This document shows, piece by piece, positions 1 through 7,819 of a stretch of 19,400 bases of DNA (position 1 is its first letter; each line of letters opens with the position of its first letter). Made by a program: the position numbers and the translations under genes. Source of the stretch: Rhodobacteraceae bacterium UBA6141 (lineage in GTDB: Bacteria > Pseudomonadota > Alphaproteobacteria > Rhodobacterales > Rhodobacteraceae); the NCBI GenBank assembly GCA_002423245.1, contig DIVD01000075.1, forward strand, positions 1 through 19,400. Direction: 5' to 3'. The notes under the pieces are model-generated. The model searched no databases, was not told the origin of the DNA, and was given only the letters and a program-made list of their open reading frames with translations.

Positions 1-58
1 CCTTCGCAACCCCCCGCCTTCGCAAACCCCTGCCGTCGCAAACCCGTCGCAAGTCCTG
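1..58. repeat. Degenerate short tandem repeat
   Basis: Four imperfect units built around the core TCGCAA begin at about positions 1, 17, 33 and 45. The first two units are 16 bases and nearly identical (ccttcgcaaccccccg and ccttcgcaaacccctg); the last two are shorter and decayed. The array lies 80 bases upstream of the permease gene. It may extend left beyond the window edge. No function can be assigned from sequence alone. Confidence 0.55.
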
Positions 59-139
59 CGCCCCGGCATCTGCCGCCCCCGCCTTCCCACCCGCCGCGCC
101 TTGCGCTAGGTCTGGCCGCGAACGGGACGGGACTCGCAG

Positions 140-958
140 ATGCCGGACATCTCCACACTGCTGCCGATGCTGGCGCTGCTTCTGGTCGCCGGCGCGCTTG
201 CCGGGCTGGTGGCGGGGCTTCTGGGGGTGGGCGGCGGCATCGTGCTGGTGCCGGCCTATTACTACATCTTCGTCGCGCTCGGCCATGACAGCCCCGGCGT
301 GATGCGCATCTGCCTTGCCACCTCGCTCGCCACCATCATCGTGACCTCGGCCCGCTCGGTGCTGGCGCATCACCGCAAGGGCGCGGTGGACTGGCGGATC
401 CTGCGCCACTGGGCGCCCGGCATCGCGGCGGGCGCGCTGATCGGCGTGCTGGTGGTGGCGCAGTTGCGCACCCAGGCGCTGCAGGCGATCTTCGGGCTGC
501 TGGCGCTGATCGTCGCGCTCTACATGGCCGCGGGGCGCGCGCACTGGCGGCTTGGCCCGCAGATGCCGGGGCTGGCCGCGCGCGCACCGCTGTCGGCGGC
601 GGTGGGCTTCCTGTCGGTGCTGATGGGCATTGGCGGCGGCAGCTTCGGCGTGCCCCTGATGACGCTTTACAACGTGCCGATCCACCGCGCCGTCGCGACC
701 GCGGCGGGCTTCGGCATCACCATCGCGCTGCCCTCGGCGGTGGCCTTCCTGCTGGTGCCGGTGCCCGGCGCGCCGCCCTTCACGGTGGGGGCGGTCAACC
801 TGCCCGCCTTCGCGGTCACCATCGCCATGACGCTGATCACCGCCCCGATGGGCGCCGCGCTGGCGCACCGGATGAACCCCGGGCCGCTGAAACGGGTGTT
901 CGCGCTGTTTCTCGCGGTCGTCGCGCTGAACATGATCCGCAAGGCGCTTGGCTACTGA
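140..958 (+). CDS. TauE/SafE family sulfite exporter-like permease
   Basis: A 272-residue polytopic inner-membrane protein. It has the two-half layout of the TauE/SafE (formerly DUF81) family: about four hydrophobic segments in each half, each half opening with a glycine motif. These are GVGGGIVLVP at residues 29-38 and GIGGGSFGVPLM at 163-174. Family members export sulfite, sulfoacetate or other small organosulfur anions, or are unassigned, so the substrate here is not known. The start follows a weak GGGACGGGAC stretch and is the first ATG giving a full-length family member. The 3' end overlaps the converging DUF1289 gene by 7 bases, leaving no room for a terminator. No sulfur-metabolism gene is adjacent, so context does not refine the substrate. 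Family assignment is firm; transport function is inferred. Confidence 0.9.
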   Translation: MPDISTLLPMLALLLVAGALAGLVAGLLGVGGGIVLVPAYYYIFVALGHDSPGVMRICLATSLATIIVTSARSVLAHHRKGAVDWRILRHWAPGIAAGALIGVLVVAQLRTQALQAIFGLLALIVALYMAAGRAHWRLGPQMPGLAARAPLSAAVGFLSVLMGIGGGSFGVPLMTLYNVPIHRAVATAAGFGITIALPSAVAFLLVPVPGAPPFTVGAVNLPAFAVTIAMTLITAPMGAALAHRMNPGPLKRVFALFLAVVALNMIRKALGY

Positions 959-1197
959 TCCTTGCGCCGCAGCCGCAGCCGCCCGCCGCGCCCGCCCGCC
1001 TGCGCGCCCGCGACCCTGGACGCGCGGGCCGGCAGGTCGGCCATCACCGCGCGCCGCGCCTCGGGGCTCATCGTGCTCCAGCCGCCGATCTCGGCGAGGG
1101 TGCGGTAGCAGCCGATGCAGATCCCCTCGGCGGGATGTATTGCGCAGAGCTTGATGCAGGGGCTTTCGATCCCGCCGCGTTTCGGGGTATCGCTCAT
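952..1197 (-). CDS. DUF1289 domain small Cys-rich protein
   Basis: An 81-residue soluble protein matching the DUF1289 pattern: four cysteines (C14, C18, C27, C30) arranged CxxxC...CxxC, followed by GC-Y-RT and E-I-x-x-W (residues 29-40). The spacing suggests a bound metal or small iron-sulfur centre. This is inference, since the family has no established function to my knowledge. The C-terminus (from about residue 58) is Gly/Arg-rich and probably disordered. Its ATG overlaps the ruvX stop in an ATGA, making it the last gene of the ccmI-ruvX-DUF1289 unit and probably translationally coupled. Its 3' end overlaps the oppositely directed permease gene by 7 bases. Confidence 0.88.
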   Translation of the reverse strand: MSDTPKRGGIESPCIKLCAIHPAEGICIGCYRTLAEIGGWSTMSPEARRAVMADLPARASRVAGAQAGGRGGRLRLRRKDQ

Positions 1198-1670
1198 CCC
1201 TGCCGGCCCAGATGCGCCAGCCGGTCCAGCGCCCCTTGCAGGATATAGCCCGCCGCCACATGGTCGATCACCTCGGCGCGGCGCCTGCGCGAGGTATCGG
1301 CCTCCAGCAGCGCGCGTTCGGCGGCCACGGTGGAGAGCCGTTCATCCCAATAGCCGATCGGCAGGTCGGTCAGCCGGCCGAGGTTGCGGGCAAAGGCGCG
1401 GGTGGACTGGCAGCGCGGCCCTTCCGATCCGTCCATGTTGAACGGCAGGCCAAGGATCAGCCCGCCAAGCTCGCGCTCCGCCGCGATGGCCAGCACCTGC
1501 GCCGCGTCGAGGGTGAACTTCTCGCGCCGGATCGTGCGAAGCGGCGAGGCGACGCTGCGGAACCGGTCCGACACCGCCACGCCGATGGTCTTCGTGCCAA
1601 GGTCGAGCCCCGCCAGCGCCCGCATCGGCGGGATCGCCGCGGCGAACTCCGCCATCGTCTCGCAGATCAT
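1194..1670 (-). CDS. ruvX: RuvX/YqgF family pre-16S rRNA nuclease (Holliday junction resolvase-like)
   Basis: A 158-residue cytoplasmic RNase H-fold nuclease. YqgF in E. coli matures the 16S rRNA 5' end; the family was first predicted as a Holliday junction resolvase. Visible family motifs are LDLGTKTIGVAVSD from residue 22 (catalytic Asp23), LPFNMDG at 75-81, WDERLST from 108 (acidic Glu110), and DHVAAGYILQ from 136 (Asp136). All expected acidic residues are present. I chose the ATG at 1670 because it forms an ATGA overlap with the ccmI stop. An internal Met six codons in (position 1655) is an alternative start and also precedes the whole domain. The downstream DUF1289 start overlaps this gene's stop by 4 bases. 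A much longer upstream reading frame exists but only runs antiphase over ccmI. Confidence 0.93.
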   Translation of the reverse strand: MICETMAEFAAAIPPMRALAGLDLGTKTIGVAVSDRFRSVASPLRTIRREKFTLDAAQVLAIAAERELGGLILGLPFNMDGSEGPRCQSTRAFARNLGRLTDLPIGYWDERLSTVAAERALLEADTSRRRRAEVIDHVAAGYILQGALDRLAHLGRQG

Positions 1671-2887
1671 TGCAGCACGCCCGCCGAACGCGCCGCCGCC
1701 GCCACCGTCTCCAGATCGTCCGGCGAGGCGGCGAAGATGTCCTGCGCCTCGGTCCAGATCGCGTCGGCCCGCCCGGTCTCGCCCAGAACCCCCAGCGCGC
1801 CGATCAGCCGCGCCCATTCCTCCGCCGTGCCGCCCTCTGCGGCCAGCCGCGCGTTCAGCCCCTCGACCATGCCGCGGATCATCTCCGCGCGCGCCTCGGG
1901 GTCCATCTCCGCCGCCGCCTGCATGGCGGCCGCGTCCGGCCCGCGCATGGCGGGCGAGGGCGGCTGATAGCCCTCCTCCCCCGCCAGCCAGGCCAGCTCG
2001 CCGATGGCCCCCCGGATCGGCGCCATCCAGGGCGCGTCCTGCGGACCCTCCTCCAGCAGCCCGCGCCAGATGGTGAAGGTCCGGTCCGGCCGCCCCGCCT
2101 GCGCCAGCATCAGCCCGAGGAAGTAGCGCGCGCTGGGGTTCCGCGGGTCCAGCTCCAGCGCGCGGAGCAGCACCCGCTCTGCCTCGGGCGACACCACGCC
2201 GCCCGCCGCCAGCACCATCAGTTCCGCCAGCGCGGCATGATCCTCGCCCGTCGCCTCCTCGCCCTTCAGCGCGATCAGCCGGCGCTGCGCCTCCCATGCG
2301 GCGCGATAATTGCCAAGCGCCGCCTCGTTGCGCGCCAGAAGCTCCAGCCCCTGCCGGTCGTCCGGGCGCGCGCCCACAGCCGCGCGCAGCCTGTCCATCA
2401 GTCCGGCCATCTGCGCATCGGGCGCGGGCGGCGGCGCGATCTGCCCGGCGGCGGCAGCCTCCGCCGCCTCCTGCGGCAGCCGCGCGGCATGGCGCGCCTC
2501 GGCCATCGCCAGCCGGCGCGCCAGCGGCAGGTCGCCGTATCCCGGCGCGCCCAGATGCTGATAAAGGAAGAACGACCCCGCCAGCACCAGCGCCCCGAAC
2601 AGCGCCAGCGCATGGGGCGCGGGGCCGGCCCGCTGCACCTCGCCCGCCCCCGCCTGCCGGTCCGCCTCGAGGATCCGGCGCGAGATCTCGGTGCGCGCCC
2701 GCTCGGCATCCTCGTGGCCGATCACGCCGCGGGCAAGGTCGCGGTCCAGCTCTGCCAGCTGGTCTCGGAACACCCGCAGGTCATAGGCGGCGGCCGGCGC
2801 ATCGCTGCCGGGCGCGCGCGCATGGGCCCGCGCCAGACAGAGCGCCACGGCAAGGGCCAGCGCGATGGTCAGGATCCAGAACAGCAT
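1667..2887 (-). CDS. ccmI: Cytochrome c-type biogenesis protein CcmI (CycH-like)
   Basis: A 406-residue membrane protein of system I cytochrome c maturation. CcmI (CycH in Rhodobacter capsulatus) binds apocytochrome c and delivers it to the CcmFH haem ligation complex on the periplasmic side. The layout fits: a first membrane helix at residues 2-20, a charged cytoplasmic loop with FRDQLAELDRDLARG (40-54) and ERARTEISRRIL (62-73), a second helix at about 92-110, then an Ala/Leu-rich periplasmic region with TPR-like helices (about 180-300). The ATG at 2887 is preceded by a strong GGAGGAA at 5 bases spacing. An open frame continues far upstream but lies antisense to soxB and is not coding. It is the first gene of the ccmI-ruvX-DUF1289 unit. 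The rest of the ccm cluster is not in this window. Confidence 0.9.
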   Translation of the reverse strand: MLFWILTIALALAVALCLARAHARAPGSDAPAAAYDLRVFRDQLAELDRDLARGVIGHEDAERARTEISRRILEADRQAGAGEVQRAGPAPHALALFGALVLAGSFFLYQHLGAPGYGDLPLARRLAMAEARHAARLPQEAAEAAAAGQIAPPPAPDAQMAGLMDRLRAAVGARPDDRQGLELLARNEAALGNYRAAWEAQRRLIALKGEEATGEDHAALAELMVLAAGGVVSPEAERVLLRALELDPRNPSARYFLGLMLAQAGRPDRTFTIWRGLLEEGPQDAPWMAPIRGAIGELAWLAGEEGYQPPSPAMRGPDAAAMQAAAEMDPEARAEMIRGMVEGLNARLAAEGGTAEEWARLIGALGVLGETGRADAIWTEAQDIFAASPDDLETVAAAARSAGVLQ

Positions 2888-3181
2888 GTTTCCTCCGCAA
2901 CTCTGCCCCCATGTAGGGCCTCGCGGCCCCGCGCAAAAGCCCGAACTGGGCCCCGCCGCCGCCCCGCGCCCGCGCGATCTGTCGCAGCGCGCCGACCCGC
3001 CCCGTCCGCCCTCCACCCGCGCCCCTGGCCCGCCATGTCGCATTCGTCCCGATTGCGCCGCTTGCCGCGCTGCCGCGAGGCTGCGAAGCGGCGATGAAGC
3101 GGGCAGGGCGCCCGCGCGCGGCGCCCGCAGATTCGCCCGCGGGTTCGCATTCGGACGGGGGCGCAGCAACGGGGCAAGGAC
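2888..3181. promoter_or_regulatory. Divergent ccmI / soxBDAG intergenic region
   Basis: These 294 bases lie between two divergently transcribed operons and must hold both promoters. I could not identify a convincing -35/-10 pair for either. Visible structure includes the nonamer tcgcattcg twice on the same strand (3038-3046 and 3145-3153), an inverted repeat cgccgctt / aagcggcg (3056-3063 with 3086-3093), and a second stem gggcgc / gcgccc (3106-3111 with 3121-3126). The nonamer pair is a candidate operator for sarcosine-responsive control. The soxB start is preceded by AAGGA. Confidence 0.45.
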
Positions 3182-4429
3182 ATGACGCGATATTCGGTCT
3201 TCGCCGTGGCCCGCGAGGCGCTGCGCTGGCATTCGGGCTGGCAGCGGGCCTGGCACAGCCCCGCGCCGAAGAAGGCATACGACGTGGTCATCGTCGGCGC
3301 CGGCGGCCACGGGCTCGCCACCGCCTGCTACCTCGGCAAGAACCACGGCATCCGCAATGTCGCGGTGATCGAGAAGGGCTGGCTCGGCGGCGGCAATACC
3401 GGGCGCAACACCACCATCATCCGGTCGAACTACCTGCAGGATCCCTCGGCGGCGATCTACGAAAAGGCCCGCAGCCTCTATGAAACGCTGTCGCAGGATC
3501 TGAACTACAACGTCATGTTCAGCCCCCGGGGCCTTCTGATGCTGGCGCAGACCCATCACGAGGTGCGGGGCTACCGGCGCACCGTCCATGCCAACGCCCT
3601 GCAAGGCGTCGAAACCCGCTGGATCGAGCCTGCCAGGGTCAGGGAACTGGTGCCGATCATGAACATCGCGGGCCCGCGCTACCCGGTCCTCGGCGCGCTC
3701 CATCAGCCGCGCGGCGGCACCGCCCGCCATGACGCCGTCGCCTGGGGCTATGCCCGCGCCTGCTCGGCCATGGGCATGGACATCATCCAGCAATGCGAGG
3801 TCACGGGGGTGCGCATCGCGGGCGGCCAGGTGCAGGGCATCGACACCACGAAGGGCGCCATCGACTGCCGCAAGCTCGCCCTCGTCGTCGCCGGCCATTC
3901 CTCGGTACTGGCCGAAATGGCCGGCTTCCGCCTGCCGATCGAGAGCATGGCACTGCAGGCCCTCGTCTCGGAACCCGTCAAGCCCTGTCTGGACGTGGTG
4001 GTGATGGCCAACACCGTGCATGGCTACCTGAGCCAGTCCGACAAGGGCGAGATGGTGATCGGCGGCGGCACCGACGGCTTCAACAACTACACGCAGCGCG
4101 GATCGTGGCAGCATGTCGAGGAAACCGTCCGCGCCCTGATCGAGACCTTTCCGATGCTCTCGCGCCTGAAGATGCTCCGGCAATGGGGCGGCATCGTCGA
4201 CATGACCGGCGACCGCTCGCCGATCCTGTCCAAAACCCCGGTGGGCGGCATCTTCGTCAATTGCGGCTGGGGCACCGGCGGCTTCAAGGCGATCCCCGGA
4301 TCGGGCTGGGCGATGGCGGAGCTTGTCGCCAGAGGCGAGCCCGGCCCGCTCGCCGCCGAATTCGGCCTCGACCGCTTCAGGGAGGGCCGCTTCATCGACG
4401 AAAGCGTCGCGGCCGGGGTGGCGCATTGA
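3182..4429 (+). CDS. soxB: Sarcosine oxidase beta subunit
   Basis: A 415-residue flavoprotein, the beta subunit of heterotetrameric sarcosine oxidase. The complex oxidises sarcosine to glycine and H2O2, passing the methyl-derived carbon to tetrahydrofolate as 5,10-methylene-THF. A dinucleotide-binding motif VVIVGAGGHGLATACYLG begins at residue 35 (GxGxxG at 39-44), followed by GGGNTGRNTTIIRSNYL (69-85). His174 in ALHQPRGG sits where characterised beta subunits carry covalently bound FMN (His173 or 175 in published enzymes); equivalence is inferred from position and context. The C-terminal segment with GGIVDMTGDRSPI and NCGWGTGGFKA is typical of the family. Length is normal. ATG 3182 has AAGGA one base upstream. 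This gene is unrelated to the sulfur-oxidation gene also called soxB. Confidence 0.96.
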   Translation: MTRYSVFAVAREALRWHSGWQRAWHSPAPKKAYDVVIVGAGGHGLATACYLGKNHGIRNVAVIEKGWLGGGNTGRNTTIIRSNYLQDPSAAIYEKARSLYETLSQDLNYNVMFSPRGLLMLAQTHHEVRGYRRTVHANALQGVETRWIEPARVRELVPIMNIAGPRYPVLGALHQPRGGTARHDAVAWGYARACSAMGMDIIQQCEVTGVRIAGGQVQGIDTTKGAIDCRKLALVVAGHSSVLAEMAGFRLPIESMALQALVSEPVKPCLDVVVMANTVHGYLSQSDKGEMVIGGGTDGFNNYTQRGSWQHVEETVRALIETFPMLSRLKMLRQWGGIVDMTGDRSPILSKTPVGGIFVNCGWGTGGFKAIPGSGWAMAELVARGEPGPLAAEFGLDRFREGRFIDESVAAGVAH

Positions 4430-4524
4430 TGCCCCGCCGCTTCTTGCCGGTCAAAATATCCCGCGGGGGTCCGGGGGCGCGAAGCCCCCGGCGCCCGCCC
4501 CGGGACCGCCCGCGGGCATGCTGA
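4429..4524 (+). other. 31-codon mini-ORF bridging soxB and soxD
   Basis: An ATG at 4429 overlaps the soxB stop as TGATG. The frame runs 31 codons to a TGA at 4522-4524, overlapping the soxD start (4518) by 7 bases. The predicted peptide is rich in Arg and Pro (opening MPRRFLPVKISRGG) and is encoded largely by the REP-like element. It resembles no family I know. Its two-sided overlap would let ribosomes leaving soxB pass through the hairpin to soxD, but no independent evidence of translation is visible. Confidence 0.3.
4441..4491 (+). repeat. REP-like palindromic element inside the sox operon
   Basis: The element starts ttcttgccggtcaaaatatc (4441-4460) and ends in a perfect hairpin with arms ccgggggc (4471-4478) and gcccccgg (4484-4491) around a 5-base loop. 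The AT-rich tcaaaatat core is out of character with the surrounding DNA. From memory, near-identical sequences recur between genes in many Rhodobacteraceae genomes; this should be verified by search. It lacks a downstream T run, so it is not a standard terminator, but it could limit read-through or stabilise the upstream soxB mRNA. Confidence 0.6.
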
Positions 4525-4841
4525 TCCTCACCTGCCCCCATTGCGGCATCCGCGCCGAGGAAACCGAGCTTGCCCCGGGCGGCGAGGCGCATCTGAAGCG
4601 GCGCGGCCCCGGCCACAGCGACGCGGCATTCGAGGACTACATGTTCGCGCGCAAGAACCCCAGGGGCGTGCATTTCGAACGCTGGCGCCATGCCCATGGC
4701 TGCGGCAAGTGGTTCCTCGCTGCCCGCTGCACCGCCACGCTCGAGGTGTTCGGCACCTATCCGGCCCGGACCTCCGGGCCGCCGCCGGACATCCTCGCGG
4801 CAATCCGGGCGCGCAGGCCCGGCTGGGAGGCCGGAGAATGA
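4518..4841 (+). CDS. soxD: Sarcosine oxidase delta subunit
   Basis: A 107-residue zinc-binding subunit of heterotetrameric sarcosine oxidase. Characterised delta subunits bind one zinc through three Cys and one His. The matching residues here are Cys6 and Cys9 (CPHC near the N-terminus), His58 and Cys62 in the RHAHGCGKWF segment (57-66). Other family hallmarks are FEDYMFARKNPRG (38-50) and ATLEVFGTYP. The start at 4518 puts the CPxC motif at residue 6, exactly as in known enzymes. An upstream in-frame extension would only translate the REP-like spacer. The stop overlaps soxA as ATGA. The gap before this gene (88 bases) is the only loose junction in the operon. Confidence 0.95.
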   Translation: MLILTCPHCGIRAEETELAPGGEAHLKRRGPGHSDAAFEDYMFARKNPRGVHFERWRHAHGCGKWFLAARCTATLEVFGTYPARTSGPPPDILAAIRARRPGWEAGE

Positions 4842-7819
4842 GCGCGCGCCTCTCGCGCGGCGGCCGGCTGATCGACCGCAGCGTCCCCCTCACCTTCCGC
4901 TTCGACGGCAGGCCGATGACCGGCCTTGCCGGCGACACGCTCGCCGCCTCGCTTCTGGCCAACGACCGGATGCTTGTCGGCCGCAGCTTCAAGTATCACC
5001 GCCCGCGAGGCATCCTCGCCTCGGGCGCGGAAGAGCCGAACGCGCTGGTCGGCCTCGGGCAGGGCCCGCGCTTCGAGCCGAACCAGCGCACGACCACGAC
5101 CGAAACCTTCGACGGGCTGAGCGCGATCAGCCAGAACCGCTGGCCGGGCCTCGAGCATGATCTCGGCGCGGTGAGCGGCTGCCTCTCGCGCTTTTTGCCC
5201 GCGGGCTTCTACTACAAGATGTTCCTCTGGCCGCGCCCGTTCTGGAAACACGTCTATGAACCCCTCATCCGCCGGTCTGCCGGCCTCGGCAAGGCGCCGC
5301 AAGAGGCCGATGCCGACCGCTACGAACAGGCCTATGCCTTCGCGGACGTGGTCATCGCAGGCGGCGGCATCGCGGGCCTGACGGCGGCCCTCGCCGCGGG
5401 CCGCGCCGGCCGGCGCGTGATCTTGCTGGAACAGACCGCGCATTGGGGTGGTCGCGCGCCGGTGGATGGCGATCCGATCGAGGGGATGCCGGCCGATACA
5501 TGGGTGAAGAACGCCGTTCAAACCCTTGAAGGGATGGCCAATGTCACGCTGCGCCTGCGCACGACGGTCTCGGGCCTCTACGATCACGGCTATGCGCTGG
5601 CTTGCGAGCGGGTCGCGGACCACAGCCCCGGCGACGGGCGGCCCCGGCATCGGCTCTGGCGGATCCGCGCGGGCAAGCTCATCGCCGCCACCGGGGCCAT
5701 CGAGCGGCCGCTCTCCTTCGCGGGCAACGACATTCCCGGCGTGATGCTGGCCTCTGCGATGCGCGACTATGTGGTGAACTGGGCCGTCAGCCCCGGCGCC
5801 CGCACGGTGGTGGTCACCAACAACGATGACGCCTATCGCACCGCGCTGGTGCTGGCCGATGCCGGGCTGGTGGTCGCCGCCGTGATCGACGCGCGGCCCG
5901 CCGCGACGGGCGATCTGCCCGCGCAGGCCCGCGCCCGCGGCATCCGCGTGCTGGAGGGGCGCGGCATCGCCAGGGTCAGGGGCGGCAGGCGCGTCAGCGG
6001 CGTCGCCATCTGCGCGCAGGAGGGCGAGGGCGCGGTGCTGGAGGAGATCGCCTGCGACGCGGTGGCGATGTCGGGCGGCTGGTCGCCGGTCGTGCACCTG
6101 TGGAGCCATTGCGGCGGCAAGCTGATCTGGGACGCGGCCGGCGCAATGTTCCGCCCTGATGCCGCCCGCCCGCCCACCGGCGATGCCGGCCAGCCGATCG
6201 CGGCCACGGCGGGAGCGGCCTCGGGCCTGCTCGATACGGCGGCGGTGCTGGCCGATGCCCATGCCGCTGCCGGCGGCGAGGGGCCGGCGCCGCAGGCGAG
6301 TTGCCCGACAGAGGCGCCGATGCTGCCGGTCTGGATCATGCCGCAGGGCGCGGGCCCGGCGCTGAAATCGAAGATGTGGCTGGATTATCAGAACGATGTG
6401 AAGGTGTCCGACGTGCAGCTTGCCGCGCGCGAGGGCTATGAAAGCGTCGAGCATACCAAGCGCTACACCACGCTCGGCATGGCGACGGATCAGGGAAAGA
6501 CCAGCAACATCAACGGTATCGCAGTGCTTTCTCAGACTCTGCATCAAGAAATTCCCGTAACCGGCACCACCACCTTCCGCCCGCCCTATACCCCGATCAG
6601 CCTTGGCTCCATCGCGGCCGAGGCGCGCGGCGAGATCTTCCAGCCGCTGCGCCGCACGCCGATGCATGACTGGCACGAGGCCGAGGGCGCCTGTTGGGAG
6701 CCGGTGGGCCAGTGGCGCCGCCCCTGGTGCTACAGACGCGGCGCCGAAACCGTGCAGGAGGCGGTGAACCGCGAGGTTATCAACACCCGCAGCAATGTCG
6801 GGCTGCTCGACGCCTCCACCCTTGGCAAGATCCTGGTGAAGGGCGCGGATGCCGGGCGCTTCCTCGACATGCTCTATACCGGCACCATGTCCACGCTGCC
6901 GGTGGGCAAGTGCCGCTATGGGCTGATGTGCAACGACAACGGCTTTGTGATCGACGATGGCGTTGTGGTGCGGCTGTCGGGGGACAGCTGGCTGTGCCAC
7001 ACCACCACCGGCGGCGCGGACCGGATCCATGCGCATATGGAGGACTGGCTGCAATGCGAGTGGTGGGACTGGAAGGTCCATACCGCCAACCTGACCGAGC
7101 AGTTCGCGCAGGTCGCCATTGTCGGCCCGAAGGCGCGGCGGCTGCTGGAGACACTCGGCGGCATGGATGTCAGCCGCGAGGCGCTGCCGTTCATGGCCTT
7201 TGCCGAAGGCACTCCTGGGGGGTTCCGGGCGCGGGTGTTCCGCATCAGCTTCTCGGGCGAGCTGAGCTATGAGGTCGCGGTGCCGGCCTCCGAGGGGCTT
7301 GCCTTCTGGCGCGCCTGCGTCGCGGCGGGGGCCGAGTTCGGGGCGATGCCCTACGGGACCGAGGCGCTGCATGTGATGCGCGCCGAGAAGGGCTTCATCA
7401 TGATCGGCGACGAGACCGACGGCACGGTCATTCCGCAGGACCTGAACCTTGGCTGGGCGATTTCCGGCAAGAAGCCCGACTATCTGGGCAAGCGCGCGCA
7501 GCAGCGCAGCCATATGGCCAGCCCCGAGCGCTGGAAGCTGGTGGGGCTGGAAACGCTGGACGGATCGGTGCTGCCCGATGGCGCGCTGGCGGTGGCGGAG
7601 GGGGTCAATGCCAACGGCCAGCGGCGGACGCAGGGGCGGGTCACATCCAGCTACTACTCGCCGGTGCTGAAGAAGGGCATCGCGATGGGGCTGGTGCTGA
7701 AGGGCCCGCAGCGGATGGGCGAGGTGCTGGATTTCCCGGTGGAGGGGGGCAGGATCGTGCAGGCGCGCGTGGTCGATCAGGTGTTCTACGACAGGGACGG
7801 GGAGAAGCAGAATGCCTGA
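4838..7819 (+). CDS. soxA: Sarcosine oxidase alpha subunit
   Basis: A 993-residue multidomain subunit of heterotetrameric sarcosine oxidase. Residues 1 to about 100 form the 2Fe-2S-ferredoxin-like fold domain, including GDTLAASLLAN and GRSFKYHRPRG (49-59). As in other SoxA proteins there is no cysteine cluster, so no cluster is expected. A NAD-binding Rossmann domain follows, with VVIAGGGIAGLTAALAAGRAG from 171 (GGGIAG 175-180) and ATGAIERPL further on. From about residue 600 the protein is homologous to glycine-cleavage T protein (aminomethyltransferase fold), the tetrahydrofolate site that receives the one-carbon unit. The ATG at 4838 overlaps the soxD stop and has GGAG just upstream. The stop overlaps soxG by 8 bases. 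No frameshift is visible. Confidence 0.96.
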   Translation: MSARLSRGGRLIDRSVPLTFRFDGRPMTGLAGDTLAASLLANDRMLVGRSFKYHRPRGILASGAEEPNALVGLGQGPRFEPNQRTTTTETFDGLSAISQNRWPGLEHDLGAVSGCLSRFLPAGFYYKMFLWPRPFWKHVYEPLIRRSAGLGKAPQEADADRYEQAYAFADVVIAGGGIAGLTAALAAGRAGRRVILLEQTAHWGGRAPVDGDPIEGMPADTWVKNAVQTLEGMANVTLRLRTTVSGLYDHGYALACERVADHSPGDGRPRHRLWRIRAGKLIAATGAIERPLSFAGNDIPGVMLASAMRDYVVNWAVSPGARTVVVTNNDDAYRTALVLADAGLVVAAVIDARPAATGDLPAQARARGIRVLEGRGIARVRGGRRVSGVAICAQEGEGAVLEEIACDAVAMSGGWSPVVHLWSHCGGKLIWDAAGAMFRPDAARPPTGDAGQPIAATAGAASGLLDTAAVLADAHAAAGGEGPAPQASCPTEAPMLPVWIMPQGAGPALKSKMWLDYQNDVKVSDVQLAAREGYESVEHTKRYTTLGMATDQGKTSNINGIAVLSQTLHQEIPVTGTTTFRPPYTPISLGSIAAEARGEIFQPLRRTPMHDWHEAEGACWEPVGQWRRPWCYRRGAETVQEAVNREVINTRSNVGLLDASTLGKILVKGADAGRFLDMLYTGTMSTLPVGKCRYGLMCNDNGFVIDDGVVVRLSGDSWLCHTTTGGADRIHAHMEDWLQCEWWDWKVHTANLTEQFAQVAIVGPKARRLLETLGGMDVSREALPFMAFAEGTPGGFRARVFRISFSGELSYEVAVPASEGLAFWRACVAAGAEFGAMPYGTEALHVMRAEKGFIMIGDETDGTVIPQDLNLGWAISGKKPDYLGKRAQQRSHMASPERWKLVGLETLDGSVLPDGALAVAEGVNANGQRRTQGRVTSSYYSPVLKKGIAMGLVLKGPQRMGEVLDFPVEGGRIVQARVVDQVFYDRDGEKQNA

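Noticed and set aside
1671..2297. Upstream extension of ruvX to 2297
   Set aside because: It overlaps ccmI out of frame and is Gly/Ala/Arg-rich without domains. The ATGA coupling at 1670 explains the real start.
2888..4426. Long N-terminal extension of ccmI to 4426
   Set aside because: It would be antisense to soxB and would bury the ccmI ribosome-binding site and its N-terminal membrane helix inside the protein.
4757..7513. A 918-codon open frame antisense to soxA
   Set aside because: Same composition artefact. No recognisable domain, and soxA on the plus strand is certain.
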